Assembly (NCBI GenBank): GCA_937974135.1 | Contig: CALJIH010000258.1 | Coordinates: forward strand, 1 to 24,612 | Source of the DNA: an uncultured Cocleimonas sp. | GTDB taxonomy: Bacteria; Pseudomonadota; Gammaproteobacteria; Thiotrichales; Thiotrichaceae | Length of the DNA stretch: 24,612 bases | Direction of reading: 5' to 3' | Shown: in pieces, positions 16,370 to 24,559 of the stretch | How positions within the stretch are numbered: position 1 is the first letter of the stretch | Layout of the letters: each line of letters begins with the position of its first letter | Made by a program: the position numbers and the translations under genes | The notes under the pieces: model-generated | Told to the model about the DNA's origin: nothing | The model's input: only the letters and a program-made list of their open reading frames with translations | Databases searched by the model: none

Positions 16370-17131
16370 GTGAATATAAATATTCGGAAAAAATTATCAT
16401 CTCTATTTTTATTGTTCTTGTTAGTGATGCTAACAGGTTGTTCGGTGATTGATTCTTATAGAGAACCGAGCCGTCCTGCAGCGACAAGTCTACCTAAAAT
16501 CCCTGAGATAAAGCGTCAACAAGCAGTCAAGCCTCGATATGTGCCACCTAAAAAGGCTGTTGTCAGGTCACCAGTGAAACCAAAAGCTCAGGTCAGTTCA
16601 TCTTCTTATCAAATAAAAAATAAGCCGATTGTTGTAAAACCTGTAAAACCAAGATTAACAGAACAACAAAAAGCTGATGCGCAAAAGCGTATTCAAGATC
16701 AGGCCAAGCAAAAGGCAACGGTTGAAATTGATCCATATGCAACGATCCCTGATAATTCTAGCAATGCAGCTAAAATTGCTCCCAAAAACACTAAACCATC
16801 ATCGCTGAACGCTTCACCTGCGGTTAAAACGTTAATGACCAGTGCGCGTGCAGATATTGCTATTGGAAGAAGCCGATCAGCGATCAGTAAATTAGAACGT
16901 GGTTTGCGCATCGAACCTGAAAATGCCCAACTCTGGCATATGTTAGCCAAAGCACATTATTCAAATTCAGCTTATTTACATTCAATTAGTATCGCAAAAA
17001 AATCTAATGCAAATACGAATGATGATGAATTGATCAAACAAAACTGGCAGTTAATTAAGAGAGCAGGTGAGCGTTCGGGTAATGCTACTGCAATCAAAGA
17101 AGCGCTAGATTATATGAAGCTCAACCCATAA
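16370..17131 (+). CDS. lpoP: LpoP-like TPR lipoprotein, probable PBP1B activator
   Basis: A lipoprotein of 253 residues from GTG 16370. A TTG at 16337 would add 11 residues before the basic signal-peptide start NINIRKK, so GTG is preferred. The lipobox is LTGC with C24. A long Pro/Lys-rich linker follows, then a C-terminal TPR-like region (about 160-250: ISKLERGLRIEPENAQLWHM). The domain plan and the position just after mrcB match Pseudomonas LpoP, an outer-membrane lipoprotein that reaches through the periplasm to activate PBP1B. It ends 5 bases before yoaA. Assignment to LpoP rests on architecture and context more than on detailed sequence. Confidence 0.72.
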   Translation: MNINIRKKLSSLFLLFLLVMLTGCSVIDSYREPSRPAATSLPKIPEIKRQQAVKPRYVPPKKAVVRSPVKPKAQVSSSSYQIKNKPIVVKPVKPRLTEQQKADAQKRIQDQAKQKATVEIDPYATIPDNSSNAAKIAPKNTKPSSLNASPAVKTLMTSARADIAIGRSRSAISKLERGLRIEPENAQLWHMLAKAHYSNSAYLHSISIAKKSNANTNDDELIKQNWQLIKRAGERSGNATAIKEALDYMKLNP

Positions 17132-17136
17132 TTCAT

Positions 17137-19146
17137 ATGGATGACGAACAAGATTGGAAAGACCTCTTAGGTGAGGATGGTCCTTTAGCAAAAGCAATCC
17201 CTGGGTTTCAAGTTCGTTTGCAGCAGCAAGATATGACTGAAGCTGTGGGTAATGCCATTCAAAACCATTCTGCGGCTGTTATTGAGGCTGGCACAGGTGT
17301 TGGTAAAACTTTTGCTTATCTTGTCCCTGCATTGGCTTCTGGTGGTCGGGTTATTGTATCTACAGGTACTAAAACGCTCCAAGACCAGCTGTACGCAAAA
17401 GATTTACCCGTCGTAAAAAATTCACTTAAAACAGATTCGAATATTGCTTTATTAAAAGGGCGAGCAAACTATCTTTGCACTTATCGTTTAAATAGAGCGC
17501 AAACAGATGGACGTTTTGATGATCGACGCACACTGACGCATTTACAACGTATCGCTGATTGGGAAATGATCACTATTCGTGGTGATATTTCTGAGTTGGG
17601 TAGTGTCCCTAAAGAAGCAGAAGTATGGCAGCACGTTACTTCTACGGCAGATAATTGTCTTGGATCTGATTGTGAAGACTATGAAGGTTGTTTTGTTGTA
17701 AAAGCACGCCGCGAAGCTCAGGAAGCTGATGTGGTTGTGGTCAATCATCATTTATTTTTTGCTGATTTAGCACTTAAAGAAGAAGGTTTTGGCGAGCTTT
17801 TGCCCAGTGCCAATGCGGTTATTTTAGATGAGGCGCATCAACTACCAGAAATAGCCTCTAACTTCTTTAGTGAAACAATCAGTAGTCGACAGTTACTCGA
17901 TTTAAGTAAAGATACTATGGCAGAGGTATTAATAGGTGCTTCTGATATGGGCGTTTTAAAAGACAGTCTGCGTGAATTAGATAAATGCGTAATGGATTTA
18001 CGTTTGGCGATGGATAAGCCTGGATTACGTGAACCTTGGTATAAAATTAAGTCTAAACCAGCGATAGAAAGAGGTATAGAGGATCTTGAAAGAATTCTAA
18101 ATACAATCGGTGAAGCCCTAAAAATTGCCGCTGATAGAAGTAAAGGCTTAGAGTCTTGTTACGATCGTTTTTTACTCCAAATTGATAAGCTCAATAATTT
18201 AAACAATCCGCAAGCCGAGACCGTGCAATGGTATGAAACGTATACGCGTTCGTTTAGTTTGGTTTCTACACCTTTGGATATTGCAGGCACATTTAAAAAG
18301 CATCTAGAAGGTTGGCCTTGTGCGTGGGTACTAACTTCAGCGACGATTGCAGTAGGCAGCTCATTCGATCATTTCACGCAACGCATCGGTATGGAATCTC
18401 CCAAAGAACTACTGTTAGATAGCCCTTTCGATTATTGGCATCATGCTTTGTTGTATGCTCCGCCAGATATGCCAGAACCGCAGAATATCGATTTTATTCC
18501 AGCTTTAGTTGAGTCCTCGGTGCCCGTGATAAAGGCCAGCAAAGGTAGAACCTTTATGCTGTTTACGAGTTATCGCGCCTTAAATGAGGCCGCGGAATTA
18601 CTTAAGGATGAAATTGATTATCCGATATTAGTGCAAGGCGATTCATCTCAAGCAGAGATGATTGAAAACTTCCGCACACTTGGCAATGCGGTTTTATTAG
18701 GAACCAACAGTTTCTGGGAAGGTGTTGATGTTCGTGGCGAAGCCTTGAGTTGTGTCATTATAGATAAACTACCCTTTGCATCGCCGGGTGATCCAGTTTT
18801 AGAGGCACGCATAAAATCTATTCGTGAAAATGGAGGAAATCCATTTTTTGAATATCAATTACCGCAAGCAGTGATTGCGTTAAAGCAAGGGGTAGGGCGT
18901 TTAATTCGAGATGATAAGGATACAGGCGTGCTGATGATCTGTGATCCAAGATTACGCACCAAGTCTTACGGATCTACTTTTTTAGAAAGCCTTCCAAGAG
19001 TGCCTAAAACCAGTAAAATTGAAGTTGTAGAACGTTTTTTTGAGCACATCAAAACGCTCAATAAAAACAATGAGGAAGATAAAACGCCTCAAATTGATAA
19101 AAGTGTAAAAATAAAAGCAGCTGAAATACAGGACAATGACGAATGA
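17137..19146 (+). CDS. yoaA: DinG-family (XPD-like) Fe-S helicase YoaA
   Basis: A 669-residue superfamily 2 ATP-dependent DNA helicase. Walker A is AGTGVGKT (51-58), and the DEAH box is at 231-234. Four cysteines (C114, C174, C179, C185) sit where the XPD/DinG family holds a 4Fe-4S cluster. Helicase domain 2 is shown by LLGTNSFWEGVDVRGEAL and QGVGRLIRDDKD. YoaA in E. coli is a 636-residue DinG paralogue that acts with the clamp-loader chi subunit in repair of stalled forks, and it also sits beside tsaB. It starts 5 bases after the lpoP-like gene with no Shine-Dalgarno, so translation is probably coupled. The C-terminal 30 residues are an extra Lys/Asp-rich tail. Confidence 0.93.
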   Translation: MDDEQDWKDLLGEDGPLAKAIPGFQVRLQQQDMTEAVGNAIQNHSAAVIEAGTGVGKTFAYLVPALASGGRVIVSTGTKTLQDQLYAKDLPVVKNSLKTDSNIALLKGRANYLCTYRLNRAQTDGRFDDRRTLTHLQRIADWEMITIRGDISELGSVPKEAEVWQHVTSTADNCLGSDCEDYEGCFVVKARREAQEADVVVVNHHLFFADLALKEEGFGELLPSANAVILDEAHQLPEIASNFFSETISSRQLLDLSKDTMAEVLIGASDMGVLKDSLRELDKCVMDLRLAMDKPGLREPWYKIKSKPAIERGIEDLERILNTIGEALKIAADRSKGLESCYDRFLLQIDKLNNLNNPQAETVQWYETYTRSFSLVSTPLDIAGTFKKHLEGWPCAWVLTSATIAVGSSFDHFTQRIGMESPKELLLDSPFDYWHHALLYAPPDMPEPQNIDFIPALVESSVPVIKASKGRTFMLFTSYRALNEAAELLKDEIDYPILVQGDSSQAEMIENFRTLGNAVLLGTNSFWEGVDVRGEALSCVIIDKLPFASPGDPVLEARIKSIRENGGNPFFEYQLPQAVIALKQGVGRLIRDDKDTGVLMICDPRLRTKSYGSTFLESLPRVPKTSKIEVVERFFEHIKTLNKNNEEDKTPQIDKSVKIKAAEIQDNDE

Positions 19147-19874
19147 CATGCATTATAGCCATTGAAACAGCAACAGAAGCTTGCTCTGCCGCGTTGTTGG
19201 TGCAACAAGATGATGAAACCAAGATTTATAAACGTTTTCAATTAGCGCCAAGAGAACACACCAAATTGATCTTGCCCATGTTAGATGAAGTCTTAGCAGA
19301 AGCAGATTTAAAAAAATCTGATATCGATGCAATCACTTTTGGACGAGGGCCTGGGGCATTTACGGGTTTACGCATCGCGACAGGTATTGCGCAAGGTTTG
19401 GCCTTGTCAGTGGAAAAACCTACCATTCCAGTCTCTAGTTTACATGCGATGGCTTTAACAGCACTTAATGAGATATCTGATGATGATGGTTTTCAATCTG
19501 TTTTAGTTGCTATAGATGCACGTATGGACGAAGTATATTGGGCAGAATATTCGATAATTGACAGAAAGCTTGAAGTGCTTGGAGATGAGCAGTTATCGGC
19601 TCCACAGATAATGTTTGATAAAGCACAGTCATTATCCAACAAGCAAAAAACTGCTTTGATTGGTTCTGGTTGGGATGTCTATTTTCCAACGTATAAAGAT
19701 CAATATTCTGGTATAGATAATATGCGTCTCATTCCCCAAAAATTTCCTGATGCAGAGGAAATTGCGAAATTAGCACTTGTTGAGTTTGCTAAAGGTGAAT
19801 TCCAATCTATCGAAGAAGCACAGCCTGTTTATCTGCGTAACAATGTTGCAGAAAAATCAAAGAAACAGATTTAA
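19143..19874 (+). CDS. tsaB: tRNA threonylcarbamoyladenosine synthesis protein TsaB
   Basis: A 243-residue ASKHA-fold protein that, with TsaD and TsaE, makes the t6A modification of ANN-decoding tRNAs. The family signature FGRGPGAFTGLRIATGIAQG is plain (about 67-86), and the N-terminal IAIETATEACSAAL is the phosphate-1-like loop of the fold. Length is close to E. coli TsaB (231). Its ATG overlaps the yoaA stop (ATGA), so the two are translationally coupled. The C-terminus ends QPVYLRNNVAEKSK, typical of the family. Repeat copy 5 begins 8 bases after the stop. Confidence 0.95.
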   Translation: MTCIIAIETATEACSAALLVQQDDETKIYKRFQLAPREHTKLILPMLDEVLAEADLKKSDIDAITFGRGPGAFTGLRIATGIAQGLALSVEKPTIPVSSLHAMALTALNEISDDDGFQSVLVAIDARMDEVYWAEYSIIDRKLEVLGDEQLSAPQIMFDKAQSLSNKQKTALIGSGWDVYFPTYKDQYSGIDNMRLIPQKFPDAEEIAKLALVEFAKGEFQSIEEAQPVYLRNNVAEKSKKQI

Positions 19875-19882
19875 AAGTGCAT

Positions 19883-19928
19883 AAAAGTAGGGGGGTGTAT
19901 TCGACAAGCTCAACAGAACTGTCTTTTT
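19883..19928 (+). repeat. Dispersed G6 repeat, copy 5, split by a 24-base insertion
   Basis: The left part (AAAAGTA, six G, TGT) ends at 19898 and the right part (C plus five T) resumes at 19923. The inserted bases 19899-19922 include TTCGACAAGCTCA, a motif that recurs as small intergenic repeats in many proteobacteria. TGT occurs both just before and at the end of the insert, compatible with a 3-base target duplication. Confidence 0.8.
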
Positions 19929-19939
19929 ATAGTTCTTTT
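19915..19939 (+). terminator. Possible weak terminator after tsaB
   Basis: AGAACT (19915-19920), a 10-base loop and AGTTCT (19931-19936) pair, and a four-T run follows. The left arm lies inside the bases inserted into repeat copy 5, so the insertion may have created this hairpin. The stem is only 6 bp and mostly A-T, so activity is doubtful. Confidence 0.3.
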
Positions 19940-19987
19940 GGCGCATAATACCCTGTTTATTAACCTAGTAAGTAATGTTGTAAATCC

Positions 19988-20683
19988 ATGAGTGAGCAAA
20001 AAAAACCAAGCTTGAGTAATATATTAATAGAGATGGCAATCTGTATCTTTATCCCATCCATGATTCTAAAAAAACTCAGTGATGACGCGAGTTTGGGAAC
20101 AACAGGTGCATTGGTACTTGCTTTGAGTCTACCCTTAGCGTGGGGTATTTATGAATTTATAAAAAACAAGAAGTTTGCCTTTATTCCTGCGTTAGGATTT
20201 ATCAGCATCTTGCTGACAGGCAGTATTGGTTTATTAAAACTTGATTCTGGTTATATCGCGATTAAAGAAGCGGCGATTCCATTCATTATTGGTCTTGCAA
20301 CATTATTATCGACAAAAACACGCTTTCCATTAGTGAAAACATTCTTATATAACGATATGGTGATTGAAGTCGATAAAGTCGATACAGTGCTAGAAGAAAA
20401 ACAAGCCAAAGGCGCGTTTGAAAAAATCATGAGTAATGCCACAAAGATGCTAGCAGGATCATTCTTTTTATCAGCAACCTTAAACTATGCCTTAGCGAAG
20501 TACTTTATCACCAGTCCATCAGGTACGCCTGAATTTAACAGTCAGTTAGGTTCCATGAATCTCTGGAGTTACCCAGTCATCGTGTTGCCATCTATGGTGG
20601 TGATGATGTTTGCTATGTATTACATCTTTAAGAACATCACTCGCATTACAGGATTAAGTTTAGAAGAGATAATGCGAACTTAA
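19988..20683 (+). CDS. VC0807-like integral membrane protein
   Basis: A 231-residue polytopic membrane protein with about five or six hydrophobic segments (residues about 10-27, 39-55, 64-82, 90-106, 150-170 and 190-213). The segment ALSLPLAWGIYEFI, the following FIPALGFISILLTGSIGLL and the IKEAAIPFIIG motif match my recollection of the VC0807 family of gammaproteobacterial inner-membrane proteins. That family has no known function. No Shine-Dalgarno of note precedes the ATG. The gene stands alone, 113 bases after tsaB, with direct copies of the G6 repeat just before it (copy 5) and 8 bases after its stop (copy 6). Confidence 0.7.
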   Translation: MSEQKKPSLSNILIEMAICIFIPSMILKKLSDDASLGTTGALVLALSLPLAWGIYEFIKNKKFAFIPALGFISILLTGSIGLLKLDSGYIAIKEAAIPFIIGLATLLSTKTRFPLVKTFLYNDMVIEVDKVDTVLEEKQAKGAFEKIMSNATKMLAGSFFLSATLNYALAKYFITSPSGTPEFNSQLGSMNLWSYPVIVLPSMVVMMFAMYYIFKNITRITGLSLEEIMRT

Positions 20684-20691
20684 AACAAGCG

Positions 20692-20714
20692 AAAAGTAGG
20701 GGGGTGTACTTTTT
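20692..20714 (+). repeat. Dispersed G6 repeat, copy 6, with one extra base
   Basis: This copy is identical to the others except for an added A between TGT and C. That is exactly where copy 5 carries its 24-base insertion. It begins 8 bases after the VC0807-like stop codon. Confidence 0.8.
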
Positions 20715-20851
20715 AACTTAATTACTACGCTTCGACTATGCGGTACAGATATTTCCTTGCAGAAATCTCTGCATACTTTTTCGACTACACCTCTGCTAAA
20801 GGCAAGCTAAAGCTGTTGTCTCACGCAAGTCGGCTGGCTCATGGTGATTAT
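20715..20851. other. 137-base non-coding segment between inverted repeat copies
   Basis: This lies between copy 6 and the inverted copy 7, downstream of two convergent genes. It contains TTCGAC twice (20731 and near 20780) and a small hairpin GCAGA-AATC-TCTGC (20759-20772). A 75-codon plus-strand frame starts at 20738 but runs antisense into the dctM 3' end and looks spurious. The whole block resembles a small composite repetitive element. Confidence 0.45.
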
Positions 20852-20874
20852 AAAAAACAACACCCTCCACTTTT
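20852..20874 (-). repeat. Degenerate inverted G6 repeat, copy 7
   Basis: Read on the minus strand this is AAAAGTGGAGGGTGT, then TG, then six T. It follows the repeat consensus, but one G of the run is replaced by A, one base is missing, and two extra bases replace C at the point that is also altered in copies 5 and 6. It lies 21 bases beyond the dctM stop codon. Confidence 0.6.
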
Positions 20875-20894
20875 ATGTGGTTTTACTCAATGCA

Positions 20895-23573
20895 TCAGAA
20901 TGATAGTGACAAATCACGATGATGAGATAAACATGCCGCCATCTCTTTCGCTTGTGGATCAGTAAAACGTTGTTGTAATCGTAGACCTATGGTTTTTGAT
21001 ATTGCTTTGTCATAGGTTTGGAAATCACTTTGTAGTTTTTGATTTGCCTCAGTTCTCCATGTAATTTCTTTGGTATATAGTTTTAAAGCATCTTTTGCAT
21101 AATTAATGGCTTTGTTTTTAGCTTCATTGAACGCAATATCATCCTTAACTTTCTTAAAGCTTCGGCGCGCTTTAGTCACTTTAGACTTTATTTTTTGAGC
21201 ACCCTTTATACCCGAAAACAAACTTTCAACACCTTTTAAATCAGTCACTAGTTGGTCTTTATCATTACCATCTGTAATCATTTTTTCTAAGCCTTTTAGA
21301 GGTTCTTCAAGTTTAGATAAAGCTGGAGCGCTATCGATAATTGCTCTAATTACATCAAAGCTTTCATACGAAGAGTCAACGCTATTTAAATATGCGCGAC
21401 GTGCTTTGTTAAGTTTATCTTCGAGTGCTTTGTACTTGCCGTTTTCTTCTTCCCATAATGCTGGAATTGAGGCCGTTAATCCTTCTTTCCGCTCAATTAT
21501 TTTATCCAATTTCTTTTTTAAACCACTGAAAGATGGCGACTGTTCAGATTCAAGATTATCAATTTTCTCTTGAAGTTCTTCTTCTTGTTTTTTCAGTCTT
21601 GTTAGTCCAAGTTTTATATCACTAAATCGTCTTTGCAGCGGTTTATAGTTAACACTGAAAGCATCAATGTCAGCTTTCGCATCGATAATTGCCTGTGTTT
21701 GGCCGAGACCTGTTAATGCATTTTCTGTGCTTTCTATAAATTTACTTTGCATTTTTTTAGGTAGAGAGCTGATATCTAACGAAGCTGCTTTTTCGATGCT
21801 GGCTTTAATTGAGTCGGTATCATTTGCATACTGATCTAACACATAATCTTCTAAACAATGTTGTAGTTTAGGATTTAAAGGAGGTGGCGCAGTATCAGAT
21901 AATAAATGCGTTCTATTTGGCACATAATTCACCAAGCTTGGGTATAGACCCACAATCAATAAACCTAGTAGTTGTAATCCGATAAAGACTACAGCACCTT
22001 TGTATATATCTGTTGTTTTTACAATTTTGTCGGCAACTCCACGTAAATAGAATAAGGCAAAACCAAACGGGGGTGTTAAAAACGAGGTCTGAATATTCAA
22101 ACCAACCATCACACCAAACCAAACTGCGGTTACATTTGCTTCTGGGTTTGCTAACAAAATAGGCGCAACAATAGGTACTACAACCACTGCAATTTCAATA
22201 AAGTCGAGGAAGAAGCCTAATAAGAAAATCACTAACATAACCACTAAGAACTGCGTCCAAAAACCACCAGGTAGTGATGTTAGGAAGTGTTTAACCAGTT
22301 CTTCACCTCCAAAGCCGCGGAAGGCTGAGGTGAGCATTGCCGCACCGATCAAAATGACGAAAACCATTGATGTCATTTTCGCTGTATCAATCATTACGTG
22401 CTTTAAAGTGTCATCTATTTTAAATGCTCGTATTGCACTCCATGCAATAGCAAAAACCAGAATTCCTACAGCACCAAAAGCTAATTGGATGCCAAACCAT
22501 TGCTCTTCACTTTGAATACTTTTGATATTTAAATCATATTTACTTTTTAAGAAAGCAATTGCGAATAGTGCGAATAAAGCTAAGAAGGCAGGGATATACA
22601 TCGTTGTTTTGCTTCCCTTATGCAGGCGATAACCTGCCATAATCATTGCCCCGATCGCGCCAATTGCACCGGCTTGATTTACCGTTGCTACACCCGTAAT
22701 AATCGAGCCTAGAACAACAAAAATTAAGGTTAGAGGAGGGACTAATGCGAGTAGTACATTGATGATGAAATGACGATCATACTCACCATCATAAGGAACA
22801 GGAGGTGCAACTTCCGGTTTCCACCATGCATAAAAGAAGATATACGCCATGTATAAACCAACGAGGATAATGCCAGGTATTAAAGCCCCCATAAACATAT
22901 CACCAGCACTGGCTGATACCACATCAAACTGTGATGGCATCGAAAACTCGCCGGTAGCTTCTTTATAAAGCTCCTTACGCATTGAGTTTGCTTGATCGGC
23001 CGCGTTTGATAACTGATCTGCAAGTATAATCAATACAATCGAGGGTGGAATAATTTGACCTAAGGTACCAGAGGCACAAATTGTTCCAGCTGCCAGTGAC
23101 TTGGAATAATTATTACGCAACATCGCGGGCAATGAAATCAATCCCATTGCAATAACAGTAGCACCAACGATACCTGTGGTAGCAGCTAACAACGCGCCTA
23201 CAAATACTACCGAGATACCTAAACCACCAGGAAGAGGACCGAATAACTGAGCCATTGCAACCAGTAGATCTTCTGCAATTTTAGAGCGTTGTAACATAAT
23301 GCCCATAAAGATAAACAACGGGATTGCGATTAAGGTATCGCGTTCAACAACCCAATATAAACTTCGGAAGTTGGTAACACCTGCACTGAGCCATTGTGAT
23401 GGCCCACCTTCTGCAAAGTAAGCACTTGGATCATCGGCAAATAAATAACCCGTTAAGGCAGCAAGCCCGATAGAAATAATGGCTGAACCAGGTAGGGCAA
23501 AGGCAACGGGGTAACCAGACGTCAACGCCCATATCATGATGAAGAAGAGTAATGCTAAAAAGAAGAGTTCCAT
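20895..23573 (-). CDS. dctM: TRAP transporter large permease (DctM/FcbT3-like) with long C-terminal tail
   Basis: An 892-residue membrane protein. Residues 1-550 are the DctM permease, with many hydrophobic helices and the family stretch GATVIAMGLISLPAML followed by TLGQIIPPSIVL. Extra helices at about 325-380 and the loop after 185 suggest the mannitol/chloroaromatic (COG4664, FcbT3) subgroup. Residues about 560-892 form a hydrophilic, Lys/Glu-rich tail with coiled-coil stretches (for example LKKQEEELQEKIDNLESEQ) and no membrane helix. TRAP systems use ion gradients and a periplasmic binding protein to import carboxylates or similar solutes; the substrate is unknown. GGGAGGAG (23581-23588) lies 7 bases before the ATG, which overlaps the dctQ stop by one base (TAATG). 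The binding-protein gene is not in the window. Confidence 0.92.
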   Translation of the reverse strand: MELFFLALLFFIMIWALTSGYPVAFALPGSAIISIGLAALTGYLFADDPSAYFAEGGPSQWLSAGVTNFRSLYWVVERDTLIAIPLFIFMGIMLQRSKIAEDLLVAMAQLFGPLPGGLGISVVFVGALLAATTGIVGATVIAMGLISLPAMLRNNYSKSLAAGTICASGTLGQIIPPSIVLIILADQLSNAADQANSMRKELYKEATGEFSMPSQFDVVSASAGDMFMGALIPGIILVGLYMAYIFFYAWWKPEVAPPVPYDGEYDRHFIINVLLALVPPLTLIFVVLGSIITGVATVNQAGAIGAIGAMIMAGYRLHKGSKTTMYIPAFLALFALFAIAFLKSKYDLNIKSIQSEEQWFGIQLAFGAVGILVFAIAWSAIRAFKIDDTLKHVMIDTAKMTSMVFVILIGAAMLTSAFRGFGGEELVKHFLTSLPGGFWTQFLVVMLVIFLLGFFLDFIEIAVVVVPIVAPILLANPEANVTAVWFGVMVGLNIQTSFLTPPFGFALFYLRGVADKIVKTTDIYKGAVVFIGLQLLGLLIVGLYPSLVNYVPNRTHLLSDTAPPPLNPKLQHCLEDYVLDQYANDTDSIKASIEKAASLDISSLPKKMQSKFIESTENALTGLGQTQAIIDAKADIDAFSVNYKPLQRRFSDIKLGLTRLKKQEEELQEKIDNLESEQSPSFSGLKKKLDKIIERKEGLTASIPALWEEENGKYKALEDKLNKARRAYLNSVDSSYESFDVIRAIIDSAPALSKLEEPLKGLEKMITDGNDKDQLVTDLKGVESLFSGIKGAQKIKSKVTKARRSFKKVKDDIAFNEAKNKAINYAKDALKLYTKEITWRTEANQKLQSDFQTYDKAISKTIGLRLQQRFTDPQAKEMAACLSHHRDLSLSF

Positions 23574-24559
23574 TAGTGTTCTCCTCCCATTGGTAATTCA
23601 GCATCTTTCTCGTCAAATAGATACGCACAACTTTTTAGGAAGTAGCTGACAAAAATAATGGCCATAGATACTGCAAACACAATCAAAAATGCTGCCATTA
23701 AGTATTTGATATACATGCCGTAACCACTCGCAGAGGTTTCAAAACTCAAAACAGGCGCAATTAAACTGCTTTGTCTGGTTCCCATGCCATAATGTAAAAT
23801 AGTCCAACAAACAGGCAACCCTAATAGCAAAGAACCTAAAGCATTTACCCAAGCTTTCTTTTTGTTAGAGACTTGAGAATAGAGTACATCTACACGTACA
23901 TGACCATTTTCAATTAAAGTGTAAGCACTCGCAAAAAGGAAGAAAGCGGCATACCAAAAACGCACTAAATCTCCCATCCATGCTTGTTCATAAGAGAAAA
24001 TAAAGCGTGTGATTACGATGGTAAATTCAGCCAGCACTACAAGAAACGCTAACCAAATAAAACCTAGTGAACGAGTGAATGCAGCAATCACAAAACCTAA
24101 GGCTATTAATGGATAGTGAACGTAAATACTACGCTGTGTTGATTGGCCTAACATTTGCGCGGTTTCCTCACCCACAAAATCCACCAAAACTTCTTCAACG
24201 CGCATTAAGGAGATAATTGCATCGGCCATACCCACTAGAAATACAGCCCAAAATGCTGCACGGATAATGTAATAGGACATAGCCTGATATTTAGATGCAT
24301 CCTCACTTAAAGTGGCATTGGGGTTGCGTTTAACCGATAAAAACATCAATACAAAGGCTGCAAGATAAAGCATGATCAAGGCAATTCCTTGAAATAACCT
24401 ATTCCCCTCTAAGTTGCTTTCTGAAGAAAAAAGACTTTTGAACGTCTCTGTTAAATCAGGCCAATCGTGCCAAAAAATAAAATAACGGCTGACTAAATAG
24501 AGTAGAACAGTACCCACGAGAATACGTGCAAACACACGCGTAGAACTTTGCGATATCAT
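23573..24559 (-). CDS. dctQ: TRAP transporter small permease (DctQ/FcbT2-like), N-terminally extended
   Basis: A 328-residue membrane protein. The DctQ core is in the second half (about 165-310): EQAWMGDLVRFWYAAFFLFA, then ENGHVRVDVLYSQVS, a typical family motif. The first 165 residues add further hydrophobic segments (about 10-26, 57-75, 98-117 and 146-163), making the protein well above the usual 160-230 residues. This long form occurs with FcbT3-like large permeases. It stabilises and assists the large subunit in the inner membrane. The ATG at 24559 has no clear Shine-Dalgarno. The remaining 53 bases to the window edge hold only a palindrome GTTAATTAAC (24594-24603). A dctP gene would be expected just beyond. 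Confidence 0.9.
   Translation of the reverse strand: MISQSSTRVFARILVGTVLLYLVSRYFIFWHDWPDLTETFKSLFSSESNLEGNRLFQGIALIMLYLAAFVLMFLSVKRNPNATLSEDASKYQAMSYYIIRAAFWAVFLVGMADAIISLMRVEEVLVDFVGEETAQMLGQSTQRSIYVHYPLIALGFVIAAFTRSLGFIWLAFLVVLAEFTIVITRFIFSYEQAWMGDLVRFWYAAFFLFASAYTLIENGHVRVDVLYSQVSNKKKAWVNALGSLLLGLPVCWTILHYGMGTRQSSLIAPVLSFETSASGYGMYIKYLMAAFLIVFAVSMAIIFVSYFLKSCAYLFDEKDAELPMGGEH

Noticed and set aside
241..20714. G6 repeat as an ordinary intrinsic terminator
   Set aside because: The AAAAG/CTTTT arms give only five weak pairs, copy 2 lies in a divergent promoter region, and copy 3 is followed by a separate strong terminator.
241..20714. Integron-like gene cassettes separated by attC sites
   Set aside because: The repeat is too short and lacks the paired R/L boxes of attC. 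No integrase is seen and spacing covers multi-gene operons.
241..20874. CRISPR array from the repeated 21-mer
   Set aside because: Copies are hundreds to thousands of bases apart, separated by whole genes, with no spacer regularity and no cas genes.
20738..20965. 75-codon plus-strand frame as a gene
   Set aside because: It crosses the inverted repeat and runs antisense into the dctM 3' end. It has no Shine-Dalgarno and no recognisable domain.
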